This document shows positions 1 to 9,853 of a DNA stretch of 64,000 bases, in pieces. The DNA lies in contig CANRKB010000007.1 in assembly GCA_947631115.1 (NCBI GenBank), forward strand, positions 1-64,000. The letters run 5' to 3'. The number at the start of each line of letters is the position of its first letter. Position 1 is the stretch's first letter. The DNA comes from an uncultured Clostridia bacterium (GTDB lineage: Bacteria; Bacillota; Clostridia; Oscillospirales; Ruminococcaceae). A program made the position numbers and the translations under genes. Under the pieces are notes generated by a model, which worked only from the letters and a program-made list of their open reading frames with translations, ran no database searches and was not told the origin of the DNA.

Positions 1-304
1 AAACCGCAGATAACAAAAATCCTGAATCTATGCGGATTTCAGTGAATCATTGCTGCGAACTACACGGATTCAGGATATATCTCAATGCAAACGGATCGAA
101 TTTAATTCTATCGGTATTGCATAAACAAAAAGTTGTAAATTACGGCTGACATTGGGGAGGTGAAAACATAAGATCGGGCTGTATTTTTGCAATCGAGTTG
201 AAATAAAAAGGGGGAAAATATTCGGTAAAATTTCGGCTGTCGCCAAATACAAAAATATTCAATTGGTTCATGACAAAGTTTCAATTATTAAGGAGGAAAA
301 CTTT

Positions 305-472
305 ATGTCAAAGCAGTTTAAGATAGGAATAGGGCTGTTATTATTCGGGATAATTCTCGCAAACGCAAACGCTTTCAATATAGGCTGGATACTTTGGACC
401 GTTGCCTGCGTGCTGGGCGTTGTCGGCTTGGTTTTAATTTTCACGGATGGTATCAGCAGCAATAAACAATAA
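305..472 (+). CDS. small two-helix membrane protein, hypothetical
   Basis: ATG at 305 preceded by aggagg; MSKQFKIGIGLLLFGIILANANAFNIGWILWTVACVLGVVGLVLIF is hydrophobic. Confidence 0.55.
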   Translation: MSKQFKIGIGLLLFGIILANANAFNIGWILWTVACVLGVVGLVLIFTDGISSNKQ

Positions 473-548
473 TTTACAAGCATAACCGATCATAAGTGTA
501 TAATTTAAAAAATGTATAAACGTATAAGCGTAAAATAAGGAGGTCTAT

Positions 549-1184
549 ATGAATAAATTATTCGGCATAAGCGCGGCATTAGTTCTTTCAATGCTCTTAG
601 CAGGCTGCTCGGAAAATAATGATAAGCCAAACACTTCGGGAAATTCTTCTCCAAGCAGCCAAAGCGAAACAAGCAATTCATCTGAGGAGAGTTCAAAACC
701 CGAGGAGTCCGATACAGAGTCATCTGCCGACGCCGAAGCAATAAGCATAAACAGCGACGTTGTATGGGGACTTGGAAAGACGCTCGACGAGCTAAAGGGA
801 AAATACGGCGAGGTCAATGGCGGCTACGGAGCTATGAATGTTTATTATTTTGATAACGGCTATGGGAGATACATAGTACAAGACGGCGTCTGCACATGGA
901 TCGACGCCATTAATACGTCCGATATTCTCAAAGGCAGTTTCTCTGTTTTAAATTATGAGGAATTGGCAAGCCGCGCGGAAATTGATTATTGGCATATTGA
1001 TGATAAGCCCGATGATTTGTCTGACTGCTGGTGGGCATATTTTACTCACCCCGACTACAGCGGCGTTACTTTCGCGGTATATTCTCAGACGGCAAGAGAT
1101 GAGATAAAAGCCGATACAGTTGGAGTATCGATATGGCAAAGCGATCCCGAAACCTTGGTAGGTCCGTCCGACTATAACGGTTAA
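549..1184 (+). CDS. lipoprotein, hypothetical
   Basis: lipobox LLAGCSEN after signal sequence, Ser/Glu-rich linker; RBS aaggagg upstream. Confidence 0.7.
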   Translation: MNKLFGISAALVLSMLLAGCSENNDKPNTSGNSSPSSQSETSNSSEESSKPEESDTESSADAEAISINSDVVWGLGKTLDELKGKYGEVNGGYGAMNVYYFDNGYGRYIVQDGVCTWIDAINTSDILKGSFSVLNYEELASRAEIDYWHIDDKPDDLSDCWWAYFTHPDYSGVTFAVYSQTARDEIKADTVGVSIWQSDPETLVGPSDYNG

Positions 1185-1249
1185 ATAACAGCGTTCGGCA
1201 GTTTTATTTTCCGAATTGAGGACTTCCGTTAAACTTTTCAAATCTCCTC

Positions 1250-1278
1250 TTGAAATTTTTCGGAGTATGTTGTATAAT
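1250..1278 (+). promoter_or_regulatory. sigma-A promoter for the KDG kinase gene
   Basis: TTGAAA-N17-TATAAT (1250-1255 / 1273-1278). Confidence 0.7.
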
Positions 1279-1332
1279 GTTAGTTAGAGAATATTTTCTC
1301 TTATATCAAATGCAATTATAAGGAGATAAGCT

Positions 1333-2421
1333 ATGGAACATTATAACCCGCTCCTCCCGAAAGACGGAAATCAGAAAAAGTTTATTACCATTGGCGAGAT
1401 AATGCTTCGCCTTACGCCTCCGAATTATGAAAAAATTCGTATGGCTTCTACGTTTGAAGCAAGCTATGGCGGCAGTGAAGCCAATATCGCTCTTGCGCTT
1501 GCAAACCTTGGCGTTGACAGCACGTTTTTCAGCGTCGTTCCCAACAACAGCCTCGGAAAGAGCGCAGTGCGCATGCTGCGTTCAAACGACGTTCATTGCA
1601 CGCCCGTTATTTTGTCAACCGTCGAGGAAACGCCTACTCATAGGCTCGGAACTTATTATCTCGAAACAGGCTACGGAATACGCCCGAGCAAGGTTACATA
1701 CGACCGTATGCATAGCGCTATAACCGAGTATAATTTCGACAACTACGACATTGACTCGCTGCTCGAGGGATTTGACTGGCTGCATTTGAGCGGCATTACT
1801 CCCGCGCTCGGAGATAACTGCAGAAAGCTTATCATGAACTGTATTAAAAAGGCAAAGGAAAAAGGGCTTATAGTAAGCTTTGACGGAAACTTCCGCAGTC
1901 AGCTCTGGAGCTGGGAAGAAGCTCGCGACTATTGCACGGAGTGCCTGCCTTATGTAGACGTTCTTCTCGGAATCGAGCCTTATCATCTCTGGAAAGACGA
2001 GGGCGACCACTCGAAGGGCGACTGGAAAGACGGAGTTCCGCTCCAGCCCTCTTACGAGGAACAGGAAGACGTGTTCTGCCATTTTGTCGACAGGTATCCG
2101 AATTTAAAGTGCATAGCGCGTCATGTACGTTATGCTCATAGCGGAAGCGAGAACAGCCTTAAAGCGTTTATGTGGTACGACGGACATACCTTTGAGAGCA
2201 GACTGTTTACGTTTAACATACTTGACAGAGTCGGCGGCGGCGACGCATTTGCGAGCGGACTTATCTATGCCATGATGAACAACTTCAAGCCTATAGATAT
2301 GATAAACTTCGCCGTTGCGTCAAGCGTTATAAAGCACACCATCCACGGCGACGGAAACATAACCGATGACGTTCAGAGCATTCGCAACCTTATGAATATG
2401 AACTACGACATCAAGAGATAA
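1333..2421 (+). CDS. kdgK: PfkB-family sugar kinase, probably 2-keto-3-deoxygluconate kinase
   Basis: GEIMLRLTPP...GGSEANIALALANLG and C-terminal RVGGGDAFASGLIYA PfkB signature. Confidence 0.75.
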   Translation: MEHYNPLLPKDGNQKKFITIGEIMLRLTPPNYEKIRMASTFEASYGGSEANIALALANLGVDSTFFSVVPNNSLGKSAVRMLRSNDVHCTPVILSTVEETPTHRLGTYYLETGYGIRPSKVTYDRMHSAITEYNFDNYDIDSLLEGFDWLHLSGITPALGDNCRKLIMNCIKKAKEKGLIVSFDGNFRSQLWSWEEARDYCTECLPYVDVLLGIEPYHLWKDEGDHSKGDWKDGVPLQPSYEEQEDVFCHFVDRYPNLKCIARHVRYAHSGSENSLKAFMWYDGHTFESRLFTFNILDRVGGGDAFASGLIYAMMNNFKPIDMINFAVASSVIKHTIHGDGNITDDVQSIRNLMNMNYDIKR

Positions 2422-2442
2422 TTCAGGCACAAAGATGCGCAA

Positions 2443-2474
2443 GGGGGAAAACCTTTTGAAAAAGGTTTTCCCCC
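2443..2474 (+). terminator. perfect 15-bp hairpin downstream of kdgK
   Basis: GGGGGAAAACCTTTT-ga-AAAAGGTTTTCCCCC. Confidence 0.5.
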
Positions 2475-2567
2475 TTGGACCCTCTTTCCAAAACTTTTAT
2501 GTACCGCCGCTGACGCGGCGGACGAAGGACAAAAAACATTTCCGCTTTCCGACCGCACCGCAAGGCG

Positions 2568-2981
2568 CGGCACGAAAGTTTTTTGAAAAGGGAGTCCAGA
2601 GGGAAAAAATTTTTTTCAAAAAATTTTTTCCCTCTGGTCGCGGCGAAGCCGCGAAACTTCGCTTTATAGCGCTAAATGGTGCGGGGAAAACAAGAGTTTT
2701 CCCCGCATTGCCGTTTCAAAGCCGTGCTTTGAAACGGCAATCCTAAAACAAGTTTTGAGCGGGGAACCACCTCAAAAGTGAAATAACTTTAGAGCGGGAA
2801 AGAAAAACGTTAAGGCTATAAAAAAGTGATAAATGAGCGAACAGCTTTTCGGCTATTACTGAATACTGTACCCTGTACACTGTCAACTGCCCGACTAGAA
2901 GCTAGAGTCTAGAAGCAAGAGGCTAGAGTTTAAACTCCAGCCTCTTTTTATTCGTCATATTTGGCGAACAGCCTTTCGGCT
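2568..2981 (-). repeat. composite intergenic repeat, inverted copy of 28658-29140
   Basis: reverse complement shares the same module order and long near-identical blocks with 28658-29140 (aataaaaagaggctgg..., ggattgccgtttcaaagca[c/t]ggctttgaaacggcaatgcggggaaaactcttgttttccccgca, gggaaaaattttttgaaaaaa). Confidence 0.85.
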
Positions 2982-3070
2982 TAAACTCTAACCTCTTACC
3001 TCTAACCTCTAACCTCTAAATGCCGTCGCTTAATGGTATCTGTAAAAATCGGGAAAATTTATTTTTCGTA

Positions 3071-3127
3071 TTGACAAAGACAATATCAAGTGATATAATA
3101 TAACTAGTGTTATATAACATATGTTAT
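3071..3127 (+). promoter_or_regulatory. tetR promoter with tandem operator-like palindromes
   Basis: TTGACA-N17-TATAAT (3071-3099), then ATAACTAGTGTTAT (3100-3113) abutting ATAACATATGTTAT (3114-3127). Confidence 0.7.
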
Positions 3128-3145
3128 TCAAAAGGAGAACAAACA

Positions 3146-3712
3146 ATGCCGCCAAAATCAAAAATCACGAGAGAAATGGTAATAGACGCAGCGTTTGAGA
3201 TAGCCCGTAAAACGGGTGCGGAAAATATAAACGCGCGGTCGGTGTCAAAGGAACTGAAATGTTCTACTCAGCCTGTAATGTACCACTTCGCAACGATAGA
3301 GGAGTTAAAAAAAGCCGCCTATGAAAAGGCGGACAACTATCATTCGGAGTATCTGATGAAGATTGAAAACATAGAAGTTATGCTCGGGATAGGTTTAAAC
3401 TATATCAGATTTGCGATAGAAGAGCCGCATTTATTCCGTTTTCTTTTTCAGTCGGATTATTTTAAAGGCGCGACTTTGCTTGAATTGATAGACGCCGAAG
3501 AGCTTGCTCCTTTGCTTATGATGATGCAAGGTTCAATGGGAAAAAGCATGGAGCAGGTAAAAAAGATTTTTATAACGTTATTTTTATTTGCCCACGGCTA
3601 TGCAAGCATAATTGCAAACAATTCGCTGAAGTATGACGAAGAACTTATAAAGACTCATCTTGAGCAGGCGTACAGGGGCGCGGTATTAGCGGTAAAGGGG
3701 GAAGCGAAATGA
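3146..3712 (+). CDS. TetR/AcrR family transcriptional regulator
   Basis: N-terminal HTH MPPKSKITREMVIDAAFEIARKTGAENINARSVSKELKCSTQPVMYHFATIEELKKA. Confidence 0.85.
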   Translation: MPPKSKITREMVIDAAFEIARKTGAENINARSVSKELKCSTQPVMYHFATIEELKKAAYEKADNYHSEYLMKIENIEVMLGIGLNYIRFAIEEPHLFRFLFQSDYFKGATLLELIDAEELAPLLMMMQGSMGKSMEQVKKIFITLFLFAHGYASIIANNSLKYDEELIKTHLEQAYRGAVLAVKGEAK

Positions 3713-4371
3713 AAAACGAACAAGTTCATAATGATAAAAAGAGCGTTGTCCTGACGGTAATAGGCGCGGCGATAATGATATTGCTGACAATAACAAAAGT
3801 CGTACCGTCCTCAAAAATTGCCGGGATCTCCGTGTTTGTGGGAATAGCGTTTTTCTTTATTACGGAAATGGTTTCAAAAACCGAAAGAACAGGCTTAAGG
3901 TTCAATACTATCCCCGCGGATCTGAAAAAGCGCGGAGTGATCCTATGGGCGCTCATGCCGGTTGTTATCTGCATTTTAACGGGCATTGCGGGAAATCTGA
4001 TTTTTCATGAGGAATATAAAGCCCATATACTGGGACGTGCAGGCGACATACTGACTTTTGACAAAATAGCGTTGTTGATAGTTGAGGTCGTTATAGCCGG
4101 ATTCGGCGAGGAAATTGCATACAGAGGATTTTTCTTCGGAAAGACATCGAAAATATTTCCTGTTTGTCTATGCGCAGTTGTGTCATCGCTTACTTTTGCG
4201 GCGGGGCATATTTCCGAGGGGAACATAGCGGTTGTGATTTATGACGTCGCCTGCGTATTTATCGACAGCTTGATCTATACGGCGGTTTATTATAAATCGG
4301 GCAACTGCCTTATCAGCACCTTTTCCCATATCCTCGCAAACTCGGTTTCAATTGTCATGTTGCTCTTTTAG
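3709..4371 (+). CDS. CPBP-family intramembrane metalloprotease
   Basis: GEEIAYRGFFFG motif plus downstream HISEGN; ATGA overlap with tetR. Confidence 0.8.
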   Translation: MKNEQVHNDKKSVVLTVIGAAIMILLTITKVVPSSKIAGISVFVGIAFFFITEMVSKTERTGLRFNTIPADLKKRGVILWALMPVVICILTGIAGNLIFHEEYKAHILGRAGDILTFDKIALLIVEVVIAGFGEEIAYRGFFFGKTSKIFPVCLCAVVSSLTFAAGHISEGNIAVVIYDVACVFIDSLIYTAVYYKSGNCLISTFSHILANSVSIVMLLF

Positions 4372-4468
4372 AAGTAAGAGATAAGAGGTAGGAGGTAAGA
4401 ATTCAAACCGAAACTGAATACAGCGTTGCACGCGAAGCGTTCAATGCGTACACTGTACCCTGTATACT

Positions 4469-4507
4469 GCAAATCCCTTGCTATGAAAAGCATAGCAAGG
4501 GATTTGC
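4469..4507. repeat. perfect 17-bp inverted repeat
   Basis: GCAAATCCCTTGCTATG-aaaag-CATAGCAAGGGATTTGC. Confidence 0.9.
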
Positions 4508-4684
4508 AACTGTCTAACCTTTACAAAAAAGATTTTTTTCAAGTTAGAATTTAAAACCACTCTTCGGGGAGTGCGCATTTTTACGGTTTTGCGAGCAAAG
4601 CGAGCAAAATTGAATTGCCATAAGGGCAATTCAAAGTAAAAATGTGCAGCGTTGAAGCCCACCGTAAAGGTGGGCTTCAATGCG

Positions 4685-4773
4685 TGGCGGAAGCGGTGGG
4701 ATTCGAACCCACGGTACGTTGCCGTACAACTGATTTCGAGTCAGTCCCGTTATGACCACTTCGATACGCTTCC
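4685..4773 (-). tRNA. tRNA-Ser(CGA), CCA encoded
   Basis: reverse complement GGAAGCG...ACTGACTCGAAATCAGT (anticodon CGA)...GGTTCGAATCC...CGCTTCCGCCA; long variable arm. Confidence 0.95.
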
Positions 4774-4883
4774 GAATAAGGAAAATGCAACAATAATATT
4801 ATACACGCTCCTGCGGGATTTGTCAAGTAGTTTTGTGAATTAAAAATTAAAATTCGACTGAGCAGTAAAAAGGACAAAAAATA

Positions 4884-4912
4884 TTGACAAATAACAGATT
4901 ATGAGTTATAAT
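4884..4912 (+). promoter_or_regulatory. sigma-A promoter
   Basis: TTGACA-N17-TATAAT. Confidence 0.7.
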
Positions 4913-4973
4913 TTATATTAGGGTACTGTCAGTACAAATTTAAAACTTCAAGTTTTTGAAAGGCGGGAATTTT

Positions 4974-5567
4974 ATGGAACTCGACAAAATAAAAGCGCTG
5001 AGAAAAAATCTTATTCTCCTTGCAATGATAGAGCTTATCGGCGGATTGTTTATGATAATCTACCATACCGATACGCTCGACCTTATTGCCATAACCTTGG
5101 GAGTTGTGGCGGCGGCTTACGGCATTGTGTCGTTTCTTGTGTGGCTGGTAAAGAAAGAAAAGACAAACACGGTTTCCGTTATAGTTACGCTTGTTTTAGG
5201 CGTTGTGGTCGCGGCGTTTCTTATTTTCTTCAGAGACGAAGAGCATATAAAGATGATACTTACGTTAATTTTAGGTATCGTTGCGGCGGTCTTGGCTATC
5301 ATGAAACTCCCGAATGTCTTTGCTCTTAAAAAAGCGGGATATAAAAAGTGGGCGTTTGTGCTTATTCCTATCGCAATTACCATAGCTCTCGGCATTATTA
5401 TCGGACTCAAACCTTACGGCGATAACCCGATAGTTACTTCCGTGCTTCTCGGAGTTTCGCTTATAGGCGACTGCGCAACGGACATCTTCCTTTTTGCAGG
5501 CGCTACCGAAACGGAAAAGACATTTAAAAACTCTACCGAGATAGTTGAAGCGGACAAGGGCAAATAA
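4974..5567 (+). CDS. DUF308 / HdeD-like membrane protein
   Basis: six hydrophobic segments with the repeated LGVVAAAYG / LGIVAAVLA pattern. Confidence 0.6.
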   Translation: MELDKIKALRKNLILLAMIELIGGLFMIIYHTDTLDLIAITLGVVAAAYGIVSFLVWLVKKEKTNTVSVIVTLVLGVVVAAFLIFFRDEEHIKMILTLILGIVAAVLAIMKLPNVFALKKAGYKKWAFVLIPIAITIALGIIIGLKPYGDNPIVTSVLLGVSLIGDCATDIFLFAGATETEKTFKNSTEIVEADKGK

Positions 5568-5647
5568 TTCTTTTCACTAAGCGTCTTTCGACTGAAACGC
5601 CCGCGGCGTTTGCGGTATTATCTCAATAAAAACGGGAGTTAAAATAA

Positions 5648-8284
5648 TTGACTGATATTTCGGGAAACGAAAAAAGAATTTGGGAGAAAATACGCGGCTT
5701 TTTTAAGAAAAACTATGCGTATTTTCTCGTGTTCTTTTTGCCTCAGATCGTTCTCTTTACGGCATATGCGCTGTTTGACGTCTATCCTTTCGGAGAACGC
5801 TCGGTGTTGGCGCTTGACTTAAATGCGCAGTATGTGACGTATTTCGACTATCTGCACGATGTTTTTTCGGGCAGGGAAAGCCTGTTTTATAACTGGTCGG
5901 GTTCTCTGTCGGAGGGCTTTTTGGGGCTGTTCGCGTATTATCTGGCAAGCCCTTTTAACCTCATTATCGTTATGTTCCCTCGGGATATGATAACCGAGGG
6001 AATAATGACTATGCTTCTCGTAAAGTCGGGAGCGGTCGGACTTTCGTCGTGTTTCTTTCTTAAAAAACACCGCGGTTATTCGGATTATACGGCGGTGTTG
6101 TTTTCGTGCATGTTCGCGCTCTGCGGATATTTTACGGCGCATACCATAAACCCGATGTGGCTGGACGGACTTATTGCGCTGCCGCTCGTGCTGGCGGGGA
6201 TAGAGAGGATAGTAAAAGAACGCAGGTTCTTGGTTTATTCGCTTTCGCTGTTGTATATCTTCGTTGCGAATTATTATATCGGCTATATGGTCGGCATTTT
6301 TTCCGCGCTCTATTTTATCTGTTATCTCTTTACCTGCGGCGTTCTCAAAAAAATTAAGGAATATCTCTATGCGGCAATAACGTTTGCGCTTGCTTCGGTT
6401 AGCTCCGTCCTTATGTCGGGAGTAATTATTCTCCCCGCGTACAAGGCTTTGCAGAACGGCAAAATGGACTATAACGCCACCGCGGATTTTTCCTTTGCCG
6501 AAAACTTTAATATAGGCGATATTTATATAAAACTTTTCCCCGCGACTTATGACACGGAGCGCCCCGACGGGCTTCCGATGCTGTATTGCGGAACGCTGGC
6601 GCTTATATTTGCGGTGATTTATTTCATGATGAAAAAGATACCGTTTATAAAACGCATAGGCGGCGGAGCGCTGCTGGGCGTTATGACGCTGTCGATGTAT
6701 ATAAAGCCCGTGGACATGCTCTGGCACGGCGGACAAGTTCCCGTGTGGATGCCGTACAGATACTCGTTTACAATAATTTTCCTGCTGATAATCTTTGGCG
6801 CGGAGGCTTTCGAGAACATTTCGGACGTGCGCAGAAAGCAGATAGGAAAAGCGTTCGGGCTGCTTATGTCGGGGCTGGTGCTGGCGGATTATTATGAGGG
6901 CGGAGAACATTTTGACACATCGCTTATTATAGTTATCCCGCTTATTTCTCTTTGCGCAATGACCTGCGTTGTTCTTGCATACAGAATGAGCAGGAACAAC
7001 AGGATAATTAAAATACTCGCGGGAGCGGCGGTCTGCCTTGAGCTTTTCGTAAGCTGCAGAAGCTATATGAGTTCCATTCATAGCGACGTTTATTATTCGC
7101 CGCGAGAGGATTATTTCGGCGAGATACTGCCGACAAGAGACGCCGTTCAGAAGCTGAAAGAATACGACGACGGTTTTTACCGCATGGAAAAGACCTACCA
7201 CCGCACTGTAAACGACAATATGGCGCTCGGAATTTACGGCGTTTCACATTCCACAAGCACTTTCAATTCCCGCGCTCTTAAATTGCTCAAAGACCTGGGC
7301 TTCGGCTCGCGCGACCATTATTCGAGATACGACGGCGCGACAATGCTGACTGACGATATTCTCGGAATAAAATACGTCCTGTCAAAGCGCGAGATACTGA
7401 CGCCGTATGACAGCGTTGTTCCCGTTGACGCAGAAAATGATATAAAGGTTTATGAAAACACCGACGCTTTGGGAGTTGCGTTTTTAGCCGACAAGGGCAT
7501 AATAAACTCATATATCGCCGACAGCTTGCCGTTTGGTTTTCAGCAGACTTTGGCGTCGCTGCTTTCGGGCGAGGAGCAGGAGATATTCGTTCCCATAAGC
7601 GATACGATTTTCGACAGCAAGAATGTTTCCATAGGCTCTACGACCGACAATCACGCTTCATATAAGAAAAGGAGCGGCGAAGCGGAAATAACCTATACCG
7701 TATATCCCGAGCAGAGCGGAGCGGTCTACGCTTATTTCCCGAGCTATTATGAGCGCGAATGTAACCTTTATATAAACGGCGAGTATATCAAAAACTATTA
7801 TGAAAACGAAAACTACAGCATAGTTTATCTCGGCACTTACAAAGCGGGCGAGGGCTTTGACGTTACTTTGAGACTTTGTAAAGACGATCTTTATATAAAA
7901 AACCCCGAGTTTTATGTTCTCGACAGCGAGGCTCTCGAAAGGTTTACGGCGGGTATTCGCGCGAGAAGCTCGGAGGTTAAGAAAAACAACAGCACTTCCT
8001 TTACAATAAAGGTAAACGCAGCCGAAGACAGCGCGCTGTTTACGTCCATTCCCTTTGAAGAGGGCTGGACCGCGGCGATAGACGGCGTTCCAGCAGAAAT
8101 ATGCTCGGGAGTGAATGAAACGCTTTTGTGCCTGAATGTTCCGAAGGGCGAACACACCATAGAGCTTAATTATTTTCCCGCGGGTTTAAGAACAGGCGTA
8201 ATGCTCACCGTTGCGGGAGTCGTAATGCTTACGGTTATGGTAGTGGTTAAGAGTAAGCTTAAGAACAGAAAGAGCGTTAAGTGA
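5648..8284 (+). CDS. YfhO-family multi-spanning membrane protein
   Basis: 878 aa, FGERSVLALDLNAQYVTYFDYLHDVF and C-terminal FTSIPFEEGWTAAIDGVPAE typical of YfhO. Confidence 0.85.
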   Translation: MTDISGNEKRIWEKIRGFFKKNYAYFLVFFLPQIVLFTAYALFDVYPFGERSVLALDLNAQYVTYFDYLHDVFSGRESLFYNWSGSLSEGFLGLFAYYLASPFNLIIVMFPRDMITEGIMTMLLVKSGAVGLSSCFFLKKHRGYSDYTAVLFSCMFALCGYFTAHTINPMWLDGLIALPLVLAGIERIVKERRFLVYSLSLLYIFVANYYIGYMVGIFSALYFICYLFTCGVLKKIKEYLYAAITFALASVSSVLMSGVIILPAYKALQNGKMDYNATADFSFAENFNIGDIYIKLFPATYDTERPDGLPMLYCGTLALIFAVIYFMMKKIPFIKRIGGGALLGVMTLSMYIKPVDMLWHGGQVPVWMPYRYSFTIIFLLIIFGAEAFENISDVRRKQIGKAFGLLMSGLVLADYYEGGEHFDTSLIIVIPLISLCAMTCVVLAYRMSRNNRIIKILAGAAVCLELFVSCRSYMSSIHSDVYYSPREDYFGEILPTRDAVQKLKEYDDGFYRMEKTYHRTVNDNMALGIYGVSHSTSTFNSRALKLLKDLGFGSRDHYSRYDGATMLTDDILGIKYVLSKREILTPYDSVVPVDAENDIKVYENTDALGVAFLADKGIINSYIADSLPFGFQQTLASLLSGEEQEIFVPISDTIFDSKNVSIGSTTDNHASYKKRSGEAEITYTVYPEQSGAVYAYFPSYYERECNLYINGEYIKNYYENENYSIVYLGTYKAGEGFDVTLRLCKDDLYIKNPEFYVLDSEALERFTAGIRARSSEVKKNNSTSFTIKVNAAEDSALFTSIPFEEGWTAAIDGVPAEICSGVNETLLCLNVPKGEHTIELNYFPAGLRTGVMLTVAGVVMLTVMVVVKSKLKNRKSVK

Positions 8285-8363
8285 TCATTGTTATTCGGCA
8301 GCTTTCGGCACACGCAAAGGCTGCCGAATTTGTTTAAGAAAATACGAAAGGAGTTGAGGTCGT

Positions 8364-9692
8364 ATGATAATACCAAAGTCTGTTTCGGAAATAATCGAGC
8401 TTCTTGAACGGGAGGGTTTTGAAGCGTATGTTGTGGGAGGCTGCGTCCGCGACAGCATTATGGGAATTCCCGCTCATGATTATGACATAGCGACCTCTGC
8501 GCTCCCGTCTGACACAAAACGCGTTTTCGGCTTTTGCAAGGTAGTTGAAACGGGCATAAAGCACGGAACGGTCACCGTTTTATACAAGGGCAGCTGCGTT
8601 GAAATAACGACCTTTCGCATTGACGGAGATTATCTTGACGGCAGACACCCGCAGAACGTCGAGTTTTCGGGCAACCTGTACGACGACCTTTCGCGCCGCG
8701 ATTTTACGATAAACGGCATTGCCTACAGCCACACGCGCGGATTTTCCGATCCGTTCGGCGGCGCAAGAGATATACTTTCAAAAACGATACGCTGTATAGG
8801 AGACCCCGAAAAGCGCTTTTCGGAGGACGCTCTGCGAATATTGCGCGCATTGAGATTTTCGGCGGTATTGGGGTTTGAGATAGAGGAGCGGACAAAAGCC
8901 GCGCTTATCGCTCATAAAAGCGACATAAGGCGCGTTTCAAGAGAGCGCGTTTTTTCGGAGCTGAAAAGGCTTCTCTGCGGGAAATATGCCGAGGGCGTAA
9001 TAACGGAGTTTGCCGAAGTCCTGTCGGAGATAATCCCCGAGCTTAAAGCCGAGATAGGCTATGACCAAGGCTCAAAGTATCACAACAGAACGCTTTTGGA
9101 GCATACCGCCGCGGCTGTCGGCGCGGCTTCGGAAGAAATAAGGCTCAGGCTCGCTATGCTTTATCACGACATAGGAAAGCCCCTTTGCAGAACGACCGAC
9201 GAAAACGGAGAGTGCCACTATTACGACCATGCGAATATAAGCGCCAAGATAGCCGACGAGTCGCTGCGCGCTCTAAAATGCGACAACGAGCTTCGCGAGA
9301 GCGTGTGCGAGATAATAAAATATCACGATATGCCTATAGAGCCTACGGAAAAATTTGTCCGCAGACAGCTTTCGAGGCGCGGTTACGGCTTGTTCTGCGA
9401 CATTATCCGAGCGGAAATAGCGGACAATTCCGCGAAGATACCGAAAGCCGCCGAGCGCATACCCATGCTTAAAGAAACGCTTTCTCTCGCGGGAAAGATA
9501 AACTCCGAGCAGCCCGGGCTTTCGCTTCATAAGCTTGCGATAAACGGAAACGACTTAAAAAGTTTCATTCCCCCGTCGCCCGTTATGGGAGAGATACTCT
9601 CTAAATTGCTCGAAGAAGTGGCGGACGAAACAGTTGAAAACGAAAAAGCTGCGCTTATAGCCCGCGCCCGTGAGATATATAAAAGTAAGTAA
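8364..9692 (+). CDS. cca: CCA tRNA nucleotidyltransferase with HD domain
   Basis: AYVVGGCVRDSIMGIPAHDYDIATSA, RRDFTINGIAY, HD motif LYHDIGKP. Confidence 0.9.
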   Translation: MIIPKSVSEIIELLEREGFEAYVVGGCVRDSIMGIPAHDYDIATSALPSDTKRVFGFCKVVETGIKHGTVTVLYKGSCVEITTFRIDGDYLDGRHPQNVEFSGNLYDDLSRRDFTINGIAYSHTRGFSDPFGGARDILSKTIRCIGDPEKRFSEDALRILRALRFSAVLGFEIEERTKAALIAHKSDIRRVSRERVFSELKRLLCGKYAEGVITEFAEVLSEIIPELKAEIGYDQGSKYHNRTLLEHTAAAVGAASEEIRLRLAMLYHDIGKPLCRTTDENGECHYYDHANISAKIADESLRALKCDNELRESVCEIIKYHDMPIEPTEKFVRRQLSRRGYGLFCDIIRAEIADNSAKIPKAAERIPMLKETLSLAGKINSEQPGLSLHKLAINGNDLKSFIPPSPVMGEILSKLLEEVADETVENEKAALIARAREIYKSK

Positions 9693-9778
9693 TAAAGCGG
9701 GGAATTGCCCCGCTGATCATTATAAACAACTTTTATTTACATTTATCGGTCGTTTTGTAGATTTTAACTGTTTTTTAC

Positions 9779-9807
9779 TTGACAAACAGATATAATTGTG
9801 ATAGAAT
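9779..9807 (+). promoter_or_regulatory. sigma-A promoter for pfp
   Basis: TTGACA-N17-TAGAAT; the ORF-track start at 9779 is the -35 box. Confidence 0.7.
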
Positions 9808-9853
9808 GATTTTAGGAAAATCCGAAAAAATAAATTCTTTGGAGGTAATTATC

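Noticed and set aside
2435-2746. 103-aa ORF after kdgK
   Set aside because: Translation of palindromic composite repeat (MRKGENLLKKVFPLG...), found also in inverted copy; not a gene.
2850-3030. CRISPR array from repeated TACCTCTAACCTCT units
   Set aside because: Repeats are 7-8 bp, degenerate, without regular unique spacers, and no cas genes in the window.
5819-7201. 460-aa ORF on minus strand opposite the YfhO gene
   Set aside because: Basic, low-complexity antisense translation of a well-supported 878-aa membrane protein; no RBS or domain signature.
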